Shown: in pieces, positions 9,197 through 20,899 of the stretch | Position numbering within the stretch: the stretch's first letter is position 1 | Layout: each line of letters opens with the position of its first letter | Assembly (NCBI RefSeq): GCF_029784155.1 | Contig: NC_073691.1 | Location: 122,698,714 to 122,762,713 of the forward strand | DNA: 64,000 nt | Direction: 5' to 3' | Source of the DNA: Uranotaenia lowii | Taxonomy: Eukaryota; Arthropoda; Insecta; Diptera; Culicidae | The notes under the pieces: generated by a model | Seen by the model: only the letters and a program-made list of their open reading frames with translations | The model's database searches: none | What the model was told of the DNA's origin: nothing | Program-made: the position numbers and the translations under genes

Positions 9197-10869
9197 TAAA
9201 ATTCTTTAAAGTTTCGTTCCGAAAAATTCAATCGATTCTCCAAAGGCAGGATCACTTGATTAGTAGGATCACAGATTAAATTGTGTGAATTTCAATTTTA
9301 GAATTCAGTTTCATTTGCTTAGACATGTATAAGAATCACGTCATCTTTACCAAGTTATCTACAGTTTTTACAGAAAGTTTTTACAGATCGGTACAAAACT
9401 CAATAGAAATTCAGTGCTTGCTCGTCGTCATTCCAACCTTGAACTCAAAAACTTCACACACTGTTTGATTCGAATCTTCTGTCAAAGTTTTATAACTTGT
9501 TTTTAATTAATTTCGCGTCCTGAACTCGAATTTTTGGTCAGATTTTGTCTATCGCATCCAGTATTACTGATAAGGCTTTTAAAAATCAGTGCTATGATAA
9601 ATCAATTACTGTCTATATATTATTTTTTACTTCTTTGCTGAAGACTGTAAAGCGGTTTAAGTTATACTTTGAAAAATATCTATAATTCATTTTGGTATAA
9701 AATTTCATCAGAATTTCGTCTCAACAGAAGGAAGAAAAAATTTCTTTTACTTCAAAGCCAAAATTACTTGCAGTCTTCGTAGAAACTTAAATTTTAAAAA
9801 TCTTACTCAACGGTTGCTATTTATCTCAGATATTACGAAACTGCTTATAAAAAGCTGGACGTTTCACGGTTAAACATATCACGCTTTCGCCCATCAATCA
9901 GTCAATTGCATAATCTTCAAAATAAGAAGTATGGAAACTGAATAAATTATTGATTTATGTTTCAAAGTCAGCAACTTATGTACTTTTTATCAAAATAAAT
10001 TGACTAAAGGATTAACATGAATGAACATTTTCATACAAATCGGAATTTTTTATTCAAGTTTTTAAAACTGTTTGCGTATCTTTCGTAACGAACTTTTGAA
10101 ATCTGCCACTTTTAAGTTTAACTTCGCGAGAACTACTATGAAGAATTTTTGCAAAAGGCTTTGATAAGTATCTCAAATATCAAAATTTAAATAAAACAAG
10201 TCCAAAAAAGTAGATTTTCAAACAACTGCTGAATCACATATTTGAAAAACGCTGAATCACATTAAAAAAACGCTTTGATACGAAATATGAATTAATGGCA
10301 TGAAATCAAATAACATCGCGTTTAAAGGTTGAAGTGACAGTGAGCACTTAGCTTATTTAATAGAACTATGAACGGTAATGTGTATCAACTCCATTTTATT
10401 TTACAACGGTGACCAAAAAAGGCACTCAGCTCGATCATTTTATGTTAACCTGATTTTCTTTGATTTTTCTTTTCAAGCTCCTTGAATTTGTGAATGTTGG
10501 CAACCCTGCTCTCAATACTGCCCAACAAACCATTAAGCACTGTTATAAGCCGCATAAGGACAGTGTAACAGCATTTCAGTGCTAATTGGCTGTCAAAAAG
10601 TTTTACTGATGCCAATTAGCCCCGTGACATTCAAAAGTCAAATGAGCCCTGTATAAGCTCAGTCAATGAATTATCTTGCCTTCACAAGCCGCTAAGTCAT
10701 TTTCAATAAAAGTAAACAACGTTGGGTAATACTAAAATAAAAAAAATCAAAGTCTCCATTCGTTTGGCTTTTTGCGGAGCAGAAGATGATTTTACCGGCG
10801 CGGCGATCGATTGGTTTGGTTTGAAATTGAGCTGAGGAAAAGAACCAGCTCAATTCTCGATTAACTGAA

Positions 10870-11055
10870 ATGCAGGAATCGACGGAAATCTTCAAGGACA
10901 TCGAGTACGAGCCATTGGATCTGCGTCCGAAGGGAATCCGCACCGTTCTTAAGAACCTGAACCCGGTCGACCATGGAGAAGCAGAGCGAACGAAAAAGTG
11001 CCCCAAACGAATATCGGTATTTGCTTTGATGGAATACATTTTCAGGTGCAAGTGA
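10870..11055 (+). pseudogene. Exon-like coding segment inside the hAT-like element
   Basis: A 61-codon frame opens with ATG and has GC-rich, coding-like third positions (for example GACATCGAGTACGAGCCA), unlike the AT-rich surroundings. The first about 47 residues (FKDIEYEPLDLRPKGIRT and onward) look like real protein; the last dozen may run into intron sequence, with a possible donor after CGAATATCG. I do not recognise the family. It may be a captured first exon of a host gene or a remnant of the element's own gene. Confidence 0.35.
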
Positions 11056-11814
11056 GGATTTTCTTATTTAAGAAATTAGTGAAAAAAGTTATGAAATAAA
11101 AAAAAATGATTGAAAATTGAAAAAAAAAAGAAACAAGTGCCGAAAAACTATTCAAAATTGTAGAAATAAATGAAAGATTAAAAAGTCAACTGTTTTATCA
11201 CTTTATTTTTGAGTATCCGGAAAATATATTTTTGTCTCCGTTGTGATGAATGATTCATTGGATTGGGGCATTGGATGTAACTCTCGGGTGTGTTATGTTT
11301 AAATATGCCAAATTCTGTTCAACTGATGCATGGATGAGATGGTCCATCAAGCAGAGGCACAGGTAAATGCAAAGCCAAGAACCGTCAAGCTTGAACGTTC
11401 AAAGGTTCGATTCTTCAGTCGTGTTCCATTCGGCAAAAAAACCAACATCAGATAAAAAGGATTGATGGAGATGGGAAACAAATAGCTTTGGGAGGAAAAA
11501 GACAAAACAAAAACAAAATTTTTCTTTTTTTTTTAATTTTCATTCAGTGGGTTCAACCGATTGTACCCACTGAAAAATATTTTGACAATTGAGGCCAGGC
11601 CGTATAGAAGCCGAATTGCAGGCCAAAACCGGCTTTGGATCAGCCCTTAAGTGGAGTACAAAGGTAGTTGGTTTTGTTGGGCATATCCTATAATGTACTA
11701 TAATGCCTAATAAAAGTCACTTTTTGCGGCTTAATGGTTACTTGGGTGAATCTTTAATATGTGATTCTATTTTATCAAGTGATCCTATCCATGGAGAATG
11801 GATTGAATTTTTCG

Positions 11815-12619
11815 GGCCGCAGCTGTGTTATAGAACAATAAAGATGATTTTCCAACATTTTTAAGATAAGCTTTTATTAACACTTTTGTTTTCATAAATA
11901 ACTTGTAAGATGACAAAGTTATAATCAAAACAAACTAGTTTTTATTTGCTTTGATGATTTATCTTAAACACCCTAGAATGATCATTGATAACTCAAATAA
12001 AATTTGGGCACCACTTCCTTTCGAATCCGTCTTAGAAGGAAACGAAACGAGCACGAAGGCACCAACAACAACAACAACTCCAACATGTCCTTACTTCTGT
12101 AGTACGGCGGCGCGCCGAGTGTTTTGCAGACAGCCATGTACATACGCTACACACGCACGCTTCGATGGCTGAACGTCAACTGAATTGATGGTCGGTGGCT
12201 GTGGCTCTTCGGCCTATCACTTTCTTTCTCCATGGATTCGGTTCGGTCGGTCCTAGGTTAGTGGAACGAATCCAACCGCACAAGAACGAGTCCACCGTCC
12301 TGTAACTTGTAAGTTGCAACTTGCAAATTTGCAAACGTACATCGCATCATCGCGCTGCATGCAAGCAACTTGCAGACTGTAGCTATCTTCGGAAATGATT
12401 CTTTCTGTTCGGCTCAAGGGATTTTATCTTCGGGCTTGCAAGTTTGAAATTTTCGTAACGTGCAGTCATCGCGACTTTTACTTGCAGACACGTTCGACGC
12501 TCTGCACGTAAGGGAAATAGAATCAGTCTGCAACTTTGCAAGATGATTTTTTCGGAGCTGACGTCGGGCTGTTAGAATCGGCACTGCATGTTTCATGATG
12601 GGATCTCTTTGCACCTCTG
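11815..12619 (-). repeat. Right long terminal inverted repeat of the hAT-like element
   Basis: Inverted partner of 8392-9196, ending GGGATCTCTTTGCACCTCTG. Differences between arms, including small indels, indicate that the element is not brand new. Confidence 0.8.
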
Positions 12620-12842
12620 GACCAGAGTATTGATCGAAGAAACGTGTTTTTGAGCTTAAATCTTGTTACATTGCAACAAACGACGATATTTTTCGATAGA
12701 AAAAGCCTTGATCTTCGTAATGAACGGATAAAGCAGTCAAAAACTGTAACATATGCTTTTTTAACCCAGAATATAGCATAGTCACTTCCCAAAGCGGTCC
12801 AAAATAGGTCCGTTACCATATAGGGTAACGGACTTATTTTGG
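12620..12842 (+). repeat. Dispersed repeat A, right part, with terminal hairpin
   Basis: The continuation of repeat A after the hAT-like insertion, parallel to 14583-14780. It ends in a near-perfect palindrome at about 12789-12842 in which GGTCCAAAATAGGTCCGTTA faces its complement across a short ATATA loop. Confidence 0.7.
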
Positions 12843-13030
12843 ACCGGGTACATATTTTGGACCACCTTGTAGCTTTTTGCCAATATTTCTCTCATAAATC
12901 ATGTTATTCATAAATTTTTTGAACAAATATAGTTAAAGCTACTTCCTATGATTCAAATCACATCTAAAAATTCATTTAAGTAAGCTGTTAACGAAGAGAA
13001 AATTGAAAATAATGTTTTGATTTTTCACAG

Positions 13031-13110
13031 TTGGACCGAATCAGGGCCATTTCAGGAGGACGTGCCATTATTGGAGTCAACTTTCAAGAGGTTTGCTGCA
13101 TAGCTGTGAT
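13031..13110 (+). pseudogene. Exon-like fragment beside dispersed repeat A
   Basis: A splice-acceptor-like TTTTTCACAG is followed by about 20 sense codons reading DRIRAISGGRAIIGVNFQE. This looks like protein but the stretch is too short to assign. It lies between GGTCCAAAATA-type repeats, so it may be a relic of the parent element's transposase. Very tentative. Confidence 0.2.
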
Positions 13111-13420
13111 GAATTTTACAAATAAAAACATGTTCACAGCTAGAATAAAACACGTGAAAATTATTTTGCAAGCTCGAAAAAGCAAAATAACTGGTTTTAA
13201 TAGCAATTTGACTCATGTCGAAAATAGGTCCTACTTTTTTCCTTAGGGACTTATTTTGGACCACTCAACATAACCTTTGTATTAAACTTGCTGTTAAATG
13301 TTCATGAACACAATAAGACGTTGTACGACGATATGAAAAAATTATGCACACTATTTCAATCACTCATTATGCATAAAATTTGGAATTTAAACATGATTCT
13401 ATTTAATCAACTCGCCAAAG

Positions 13421-13753
13421 CCCAAACTCGCCATTAGACGAGGTTCACTTCAATCGGCATAAAACCAAGCCAATCATAGTTTTAACATACTTTTTGTGCA
13501 CTATGCTTTGAATCACGTTAATCTAACAATCTACATCATGGCAACTGTTTTATATGTTAAAAGCTACAGCTTAAAGCTTTTTATTAAGTCATTGTTTTTT
13601 ATGCTTCATGAAAAATTATTGAAAGTTTGGTCAAAAAGTTTCAACCACTTAGGATTCCCATTAAAATGAGTGCATTCAGAAAAAAATTTCGAGGAAAAAA
13701 ACTTGGGTAGGTAGAAGAAACGAAATATAAAACCCGTCTAAAGAAGGGGTTTG
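13421..13753. repeat. MITE-like dispersed repeat, copy 1
   Basis: Homologous to 49632-49969. It is bounded by inverted sequences CCAAACTCGCCATTAGACG and CGTCTAAAGAAGGGGTTTGG. The interior shares the ATCGGCATAAAACCAA block and a TAATCTAACAAT block with the second copy. Short, non-coding and AT-rich. Confidence 0.65.
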
Positions 13754-13860
13754 GAAAAAAAGACAACACTTCGGCAAATATGTTACGAGTTTAATTTTTG
13801 TAACAGTTGAAATATCTCAGTTAATATTAGAACAATTTTATCAAATAATATATTCAATTA

Positions 13861-13950
13861 TAGCTATATATGTTTCAAAATTTGGGAAAAGGTGGTTGAA
13901 ATGAATCAATTTTACAAGCAATAAAGTACTAAAAATCTAGTTTTTCAGCC
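13861..13950 (+). repeat. Dispersed repeat fragment, partner of 298-376
   Basis: Inverted match of the 298-376 fragment, ending in TCTAGTTTTTCAG. It adjoins the MITE-like repeat, so both may be parts of one larger interspersed element. Confidence 0.65.
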
Positions 13951-14357
13951 CCTGTGGTTATATAATTAAAAAAAAAAACTGTTGGAAAATTACTCCAACG
14001 ATAAATTTTATCCTGAAACAAAGGTAGTATCAAACTTAAAAGTGAATTTTTGTGAAAAAAAAATCTGGCTTTTAGATGGCTAAAAAGATATCATTTTAAT
14101 CTTTTTGAATCTATCTACAGAACTGAAGCCAAACAAAATCCACTAAGGTTTTGGAAGTCAAAATGCTTTAATTGATGTCGCGAAGTTCATGAAGTCAGAC
14201 TTTCTCAACTTATCATTGGGTCGTCTGAAGGAGATTTGCGTTCTGAAAATTGAGCGTAAAGATAAGCCAACTGGCTAGTATTGTACACTGCAGAGCAAAT
14301 TTCGTCGAGATTTCAGTGTGCTGTCAGAATTTTCATAACATTCGGAACACACTATGT

Positions 14358-14783
14358 AACAGGAATTTTACTGTTTTACTCTATACTTATCGAACAAACA
14401 AAACTTGAATAGTCTATAACAATAAGAAAAGACAAAATTATCTGAATAATTCGCATAACTGCGCATCAATCGCTGTCGAAATATAGCAAAATTTAGAAAA
14501 AAAAAACCTATTTAGTTTAAGGGTGGTCCAAAATAGGTCCAAAGGGTGGTTCAAAATAGAAACCTGGTGGTCCAAAATACTGACCAGAGTAATGATTGAA
14601 GAAACGTGTTTTTAGGCTTAAATCTTGTTACATTGCAACAAACGACGATATTTTTCGATGGAAAAAGTCTTGATCTTCGAATGAACTGATAAAGCAGTCG
14701 GAAATTGTAACATATGCTTTTTTATTCCAGAAAATAGCATAGCCACTTCCCAAAGCGGTCCAAAATAGGTCCGTTACCCTAGT
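14358..14783 (+). repeat. Dispersed repeat A, intact copy
   Basis: A second, uninterrupted copy of the repeat seen at 8200-8391 plus 12620-12842. It contains the empty counterpart of the hAT insertion site (GACCAGAGTAATGATTG) and ends CCAAAATAGGTCCGTTACC. Confidence 0.75.
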
Positions 14784-16920
14784 TATTTCGTTTAGGTGAT
14801 TTCCGTAGTATTTGCAACACGTAACATGCAGAAGTTTGTAGAAACCATTATTTCACAGCCATAGATACCTACTATTCAACTCGAACGATGATATCGATAC
14901 AGGATTTCTCATATTTTAGATTATTTATTCGATAGAAAATGAATTTTTTTTTTCTTTGCTTTATTAATCTCTTTCGAAGGGATTTGTATAAAAATTGGTT
15001 TCTAAATAATAAAATTACGATAATAATTTATTTTATTGGTTAATATAAGTTTAATGGATTTCGAATTCTTATGATCATTCGTGCCGCTATGTTTGCCATT
15101 TATTTTCGGAAAAGCCAATGAGTCGATAAGTATGACAATCGGTTACTTAGAGGATTATAAATTGTTTCATATCTTAAGCGTGATTGAGAAATTGTTGGCT
15201 TAGTGAAGTGCAATTTTGAAATTAGAAAGATTTTCCGCCTATTTTCAGTCAGATATCTAAAGTTACATACTCTTCCGAGAATGTATTTAGAAAGTGAGAG
15301 CTTCTTGAAAAGGAAGTTGTAAGCTTTTCTTTAACTGGGGAATACTAACAAAATTGCCAAGAGATGGCGCACCCAGCACTTAAAAGTTTTTTTTATCTGA
15401 AGATTGGATGCACGATGATGTTTGAAAGCGGAGTTTTCATTGTAAAATACATTGTTTAGCCCTTGGACATGTTTATGACATGAATTACATTCTATATAGT
15501 TTTATTATTTAAAGTAGATCATAAAATGGAATTCTTTACTTGTTTTTTTTATCGTAGAAGTTTATAAATAAGATACTTTCCTCGAGCTTATATGCTGTCG
15601 TAGTCGAGAGTGTCTGCTCATCTAACCGACTCAACCTTTTTTCGATCGCAAAATTGGATTGTAGTTTAATGTTGGCAAAAATTTTCAATAAGAATAAAAA
15701 AGTAGAAATCCAATGAAATACATATTTAGACTGTAAACATGATGCTTTTCAAATCTTAACGTACAACAGAAATTTAAAAAAAAAATAACATTTAGTTTTA
15801 AACATATAAAGATCACATGATACGGATTTCAGTAGTATTGGGATCTGAAAACTATTTTTTCCAAAAAAAAAATGTTTTTTCAGTTGTTTTCCATCAATTT
15901 CACTGTACATTCTCTAACTAGTCTAAACTTGAAATTTCGCTCTGCTTCACTACTTTTCATCACATCAATGTCTGCACAGTTTGTTCCTCTCATTTTCCTG
16001 AGTTTCCAGTAAAGTTTTTATTGATACAAAGAACATTCGTGCAACCTCGAAGCCTCGGATTACGCGTAATTTAAAACCCTATCTTTCTGCACTGGTTTTG
16101 CATATCACCCAGACGTACCGCTCTGCGAATACATAAAGTTTGTTATGCTATTTAAACACCTCTCTCGCGATACTTGCTGAAATATGTCGATTCAATAGCA
16201 TAACAATATATTGCGGCATTAAAACACAACTTCTCATAGATATTGTATGAAAATTGTGGCTTGGATAATGCGGATAACCGAAGCTCGGAAATGCAGAGTT
16301 CTACTGTATACTATAATATGATTTTAATTTATTTCTTGTTGCATCTTTCTACTCAATAGATAATTAGCTCTAGCCTGATGTTTTATCAGTTTTCAATGAT
16401 TCGAAAAAAGGGGCTGAAGATACGTTATGTTGTTCCACAACATTGGACCACAAGCTTAGACGTCTGTTCACTGTATCGTTTGTATCCAAAGAAGTAAAGT
16501 CGTTCTCGGTGATGGAAAGGTTCAATTTCTCCTAATGCAGGTGAATGTGTTGGAGTAAGGTGTATGATGTATCAAAATCACTGCAAAGGGTGGTTTTCTG
16601 TGCTGGAACTAATATACTCTGATACGATGATAAGATGATTGCTTTCATCCAGTTTACTCTTTTGACACTTTGACTAATGCTGGTATTGAATGACTGTCAT
16701 TGTTTGGGATGCTAATATTGATGCTCTAAAAATATCAAAAACCCCACGAGCTGCAGTCATCTCTAATGTGTTGGTTCTATATAGCTGTAAGACTAAGCTT
16801 TTGCAGATTATTCAATCGAAATCCTAGTGAAAAGCAGTCCTCTTTTATGCAACCAAGCGCTGAAATTTAAGAGCATAATATTAGTTATATGACGCTGTTT
16901 TTAACCTCGGTTATACTCAC
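14784..16920 (-). other. Intron sequence downstream of BNIP3 exon 4
   Basis: AT-rich sequence with no convincing exon, RNA gene or bounded mobile element. It follows exon 4 in the transcript direction. The missing last BNIP3 exon was looked for here and not found. Confidence 0.5.
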
Positions 16921-17082
16921 CCAATTCCAGCACCTAGCAGCAGTGATAATACATTCGTTAGTACGAGCGAATACAGAACTTCGCGTGAAAACAATGAGTT
17001 TTTCCCAAATCGGGCCAGTCGCATTGAGTATCCCTGTTGGATGCGTCGCATTCCTTGCTTGGGCTGTTCAAATTTCCAGTCT
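16921..17082 (-). CDS. BNIP3: BNIP3-like mitophagy receptor, exon 4 (membrane anchor)
   Basis: A 162-base exon between acceptor CTATTCAACAG and donor GTGAGT. It begins with one base completing the Lys codon split with exon 3 and ends two bases into a Gly codon. It encodes DWKFEQPK, a basic linker, then the hydrophobic segment LYSLVLTNVLSLLLGAGIG, the tail anchor of BNIP3/NIX that inserts in the outer mitochondrial membrane and dimerises through a small-residue GxG patch. The coding exon after it, expected to be short, is not visible and may lie left of base 1. Confidence 0.88.
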
Positions 17083-17159
17083 CTGTTGAATAGATGAAGA
17101 TTTTTTTTAATTAGTTAAAGTAATCTTTAAAAACAAAACGTCGAACAAATTAAACTCAC

Positions 17160-17239
17160 TTTGGGGGTAGCGCGACTGGTCGACTATTCCATTCCCACAC
17201 CCAGTCTGCGTCTTCCTTTTGAGCTTTGGTACCTCCGTC
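17160..17239 (-). CDS. BNIP3: BNIP3-like mitophagy receptor, exon 3
   Basis: An 80-base exon with acceptor TTTTCTATTCAG and donor GTGAGT. It starts at a codon boundary, matching the phase-0 end of exon 2, and ends two bases into a codon, matching exon 4. It encodes DADWVWEWNSRP followed by LPPK, the most conserved cytosolic block of BNIP3/NIX proteins (DWxWxW, SRP, PPK). The neighbouring intron toward exon 4 is only 77 bases, in contrast to the 18-kb intron on the other side. Confidence 0.9.
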
Positions 17240-18550
17240 CTGAATAGAAAAAAAAATAATTAGAGTGTTTTCTTTATAATATTGTACGGGGATTAAAAGA
17301 GAATATAGAATGTAGATATAGATAGGTATTTTGTTTTTTTTTACATAAGTAGAATGTATATGATAGGAATTCTTCTATCATGTCTTCGCTTGATATTAAT
17401 AGCTTTCTTTTAAAATTCTGTCGAGTATTATTGAATCAATACTCGACAGAATTTTTAAAGATAGCTATAAATATCAAGCGATGAAATGCTAGAAGAAATC
17501 GCCAGAGCGCCAAACTTTTCCAAAATCAGTTTGGGTACATTGGTACCAAAAATGCTGCACTGTTCAAAACTTTTCTTTCTCAATTAAAGCATTTTTTTTG
17601 TAAAGAATCAAATCGTGAGTGCTTGTTCACCTGTTGTTTGATTTACAGTTGAAAAATTAACTAGGAGAATTTCAACTCAGTATGATCTCATGAAGTGCTG
17701 AGAATGTAGAATTTTCTTGCCGCAATTCATTTCAATAGTGCTTATGGCTTCAATTGAAAATTCTCAATAAAAAACAAAATAATCAACAATATGGTCAATG
17801 AGGAAATCATGCCATTGACCGACAGTTTTTATTCCAAGTCTGCACCAGTTCAGTTTTTGATGAGAAACACAGCTGATATGGCTTTATCATCTGTACGATG
17901 ATGACGCGAATGGGTAAAATCGTGGAACTAATAACTCGCGTATGACCCATTATTTTACGCTTTATCTCGACTTTATTTTTAGTCCTCATCCAGAATGAGA
18001 AAAAGAAAACAAACGCTGATATGTAGGTAAACGGTGCAGATTCACTGCTGTGTTGTGTTAGCAAATGTCGCAATGAAATCATCCCGCAAACATTTGCCGT
18101 TCGTTATAAATTTTTGCGTGGTTGCTTGTTACCGGAGTCAGTTTGTTTAACTGTGTTGCTCCAAGGCCTCGACCCTAAGATTGCGCGCAATGAAAGAATA
18201 AGTCAGTAAATGCAAAACATTATCAATTTCACTTGCTTCTGCTGCGTTAACCTCGTTTTCAGGTTCATCTCAACAAAGCGTACTCCAGTTTGATGGTTGA
18301 TAAAGAGCTTTACAGTTTGCAAACGCAAAGCAGATCTGATCATTGCCCTTTATTCGATTTTTTGTTTATTCCCTTCCTTTCAATTTCACAGAAAGCTTAT
18401 TGTTTTTACAAAAGTAGATTGAGTTAATGGTAATGATTATATAGCTTCTTCATAGCCATCTTTTTGCTGTTGTTATCAACGGAAGAAAGTTTAACCGAAT
18501 GATCGTTTATTAAAAACCTCAGCAACATCTGGGGAAAATTGTAATGGTAC
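17240..18550 (-). other. BNIP3 intron 2, proximal part
   Basis: AT-rich intronic sequence. A short inverted pair around 17400-17470 (CTGTCGAGTATTATTGAATC and ACTCGACAGAATTTT) could form a hairpin. No exon-like segment is seen. Confidence 0.5.
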
Positions 18551-18800
18551 CAGAAGAATAATTTTGACGTTTTTGTATGAAGTTTAATCCACCAAACTGC
18601 CCACAGTTTCGTCCCATCGAGAGGTAAATTGAAAAAGGGTTAAAGATCAATTAAATCATCACCTGATATGCCAAAGTAGTAGAAAAAGTGTCCTATGCAG
18701 TTGATGTTACCATTGTGCAGAAATTGATGGGAGGAATTCGACGAAAAGCTCGAAAATTCATCAAAACAGCAATAAAATAGTTATTTTTTTTTAATATTTT
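18550..18800 (+). pseudogene. Tc1/mariner transposase 3' relic
   Basis: Broken sense codons resemble the C-terminal part of the transposase at 40834-42137: PPNCPQFRPIE, then after stops and a shift GGIRRKARKFIKTAIK, ending at a stop before a T-rich tract. Only the last third survives, with several stops. It is a fossil copy of the same broad family. Confidence 0.6.
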
Positions 18801-18887
18801 TCACTCAAAGTTTACCAAAAACATATTTTTATCAATCCTGTACGTCATTTCCTCATGTAGAAATCGAGGATTGTATCAAAGATCTTT

Positions 18888-19472
18888 TTTTTTTTTTTTA
18901 TTTGTCTGCGTTTACACGACTTTGCCTAGGGCCAATTATGGCCCAACTTGGCTGACTAGTGTATGTTACAGTTTTTGTGTATATATGTTCTTGTATTGTT
19001 TTTCCTGTCATATCTATTTTTAGACTTTTCGAGTCTACTTTATCGGTAGCTTTCATTATCAATTATTATGTGCCTGATCTTATTGTGTTTATACTCCGGG
19101 GAGTTTACAATCGTTGTTTCGAATACATGTTCATGTTTTGTATTTTTTCATGGTTGTATGGGCGATACCCGATTTACTTGTAGTGTTTATACTCCAGGGG
19201 AGTTTACATTTTCGTGTATGATGTCCGAAGACCTATTCTTGGCCGAGGCCTTTTATTCGATTCTTGTTACTCATGAAGAGTTTACAATTTTTGGTATTTG
19301 TCCGAAGACATTCTTATTCTGTGTGTGTCCGAAGACCTATTCTTGTTTAGCCCTAAGCTAAAGGTGTATAACTTAGGGCTATTTTTTTGTTAGGGGGGTG
19401 AGGAATCGAACCTCTCATTGTCTGATTGTAAATCAAACCATCACCTAGCTGACTGAGCTAAGTGCCCCCCCA
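18888..19472 (-). mobile_element. tRNA-headed SINE with target duplication
   Basis: On the minus strand the element starts with a tRNA-like head (19393-19471) that keeps A-box-like TAGCTCAGTCAGCTAGG and B-box GGTTCGATTCC. A unique body with repeated GTCCGAAGACCTATTC and GAGTTTAC motifs follows, and a poly(A) tail lies at about 18888-18899. The 11-bp duplication CAAAGATCTTT flanks it (18877-18887 and 19473-19483). At about 585 bp it is long for a SINE. Confidence 0.75.
19393..19471 (-). other. tRNA-like head of SINE (Val-UAC-like), not an independent tRNA
   Basis: Folds as a tRNA with anticodon loop TTTACAA (anticodon UAC) and a TTCGATT T-loop. The T-stem has a mismatch, there is no separate terminator, and the sequence continues directly into the SINE body. 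It would serve as the internal RNA polymerase III promoter. Confidence 0.6.
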
Positions 19473-19717
19473 CAAAGATCTTTAAGTATCAAGATAGTCG
19501 GGCTGTTGTTCTCTCGAACAAATCGTTGTTGACGCCAACACATTGGGATTGGTGCTGCCACTCTGCGAGATGGGATCCAAGCTTTGCAGCTTTCTTCTCA
19601 AGCATTGCAGCTTTGCATTCAAAGCTTTGAGTAAAAGCACTAAAACATTGAACATCCAACGTCAGTTCACTCACACCATGATTGTTTTTTTTATTGTTTG
19701 CAGTTATGTAAATTCAG

Positions 19718-19884
19718 ATCCAGATCCCGGCAGCGATATACAATCCGTGTGGAGCACATCTCTCAGATTGAGAGCATGGGAGATGAAAGTTCAAATCTGA
19801 GAAAAAAGTTTAAATGTGAGGAAAAAAACTTAAATTTGAGAGATGTGCTCCACACGGATTGTATATTGTTGCCGGGATCTGGAA
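19718..19884. repeat. Palindromic MITE-like repeat
   Basis: Two arms about 50-60 bases long, beginning CAGATCCCGGCA and ending GCCGGGATCTGG, face each other around a GAAAAAAG-rich centre. The motif GAGATGTGCTCCACACGG recurs near 20040 and 23060, so this belongs to a small local family. Confidence 0.65.
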
Positions 19885-20899
19885 AAGTTACACGATTCCT
19901 CTATAAAACGTGTGACCAACATCTATTTGCTAAGTGTTAGTGAATCTCAATTATAAGCTTTTTTGATCAGATTAAAGTTTTTTTTTGCCTCGAGAGCATT
20001 GTAGATGAAAGCTTAAATCTGAGAAAAAAGCTTAAATCTGAGAGTTGTGCTCAACACGGCTTCTATAAGGTTGCATCCCCTGCACGTTTTATAGAGTAAA
20101 CATGTAACAATGCATTATCCTGGATTTTGACTTCTGAAAAAGCTTAGAGTGATGTAAATCGCCTAATAAAAAAATTCCGATAACTTTACTTTTGTATGTA
20201 TGTAGCTAAACGCACCCGTGGCTGGTAGGTTTATCGACCCGAGTCGGTACGGAGTCTTGATCGCACGTTCAAATATTGTTCGTGCTTAACTCATCAACAA
20301 TTAGTCTGTTCAATGAAATCTAGTCGAAACGGGTCGAAACAAGTAGAAATGGATTGATAGTTGATCACCTGTCTCTTTCCAATTGACTTCGACCGATTTC
20401 TACCAGGTCGAAACGAATCCTGCTGCCGAGCTGGATCGGTTTCGACTAGTTTCAACTTGCGCCGTTGAACAACGACCTGACTAATTTCAACCAAAACATT
20501 GGCTCGTTGAACATCTACCACTTGACAGAAACCAGTTGAAACCAATTTTTATCAACCTTTGAACGAAGTTAATAATTGCACTACCGATCCGTTACCACTG
20601 GCTTGGGACAGATTTGACTAATCTTACTCCCTTTCATCTGTTCGAAACAAATAACGAATTCTGAAAAAGTATTCAAATATCTAAATGGGGATTGGGTTTA
20701 GGCTTAATAGCGGCACGTTATCCAAATATACGGGAAAATTGAATAGTCGTATCATTGCCAAATTCTGTGTTTCGTATTTTAATAATCTAAAGACGTCAAA
20801 ATGTCACAGATTACGTCAACTTTCCAATTCACTTTTCAATAAATGTCTAATTAAAATGGTCATAAATTTATAAAAATTTAGATAAAATATAACTTTTTC

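Larger units (their letters stand above)
8392..12619. mobile_element. hAT-like element with about 800-bp terminal inverted repeats
   Basis: A 4.2-kb element whose ends are CAGAGGTGCAAAGAG and its reverse complement. It is flanked by the exact 8-bp duplication GACCAGAG (8384-8391 and 12620-12627). The uninterrupted homologous site is visible near 14583, confirming the insertion. A TIR starting CAGAG plus an 8-bp duplication is the hAT signature. Inverted arms run about 8392-9196 and 11815-12619 with moderate divergence, far longer than normal hAT TIRs. No transposase is recognised between them, so it is non-autonomous. The interior is mostly AT-rich, with one exon-like block near 10870. Confidence 0.8.

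Noticed and set aside
10692..11051. 119-codon minus-strand frame in the hAT-like element
   Set aside because: It is opposite the more protein-like plus-strand block and its composition does not look like a protein.
16889..17089. 66-codon plus-strand frame with a hydrophobic middle
   Set aside because: Antisense of BNIP3 exon 4; hydrophobicity reflects the complement of the membrane anchor codons.
19393..19471. Stand-alone tRNA-Val gene
   Set aside because: The tRNA-like fold is fused to a SINE body and tail and the whole unit has target duplications, so it is a SINE head.
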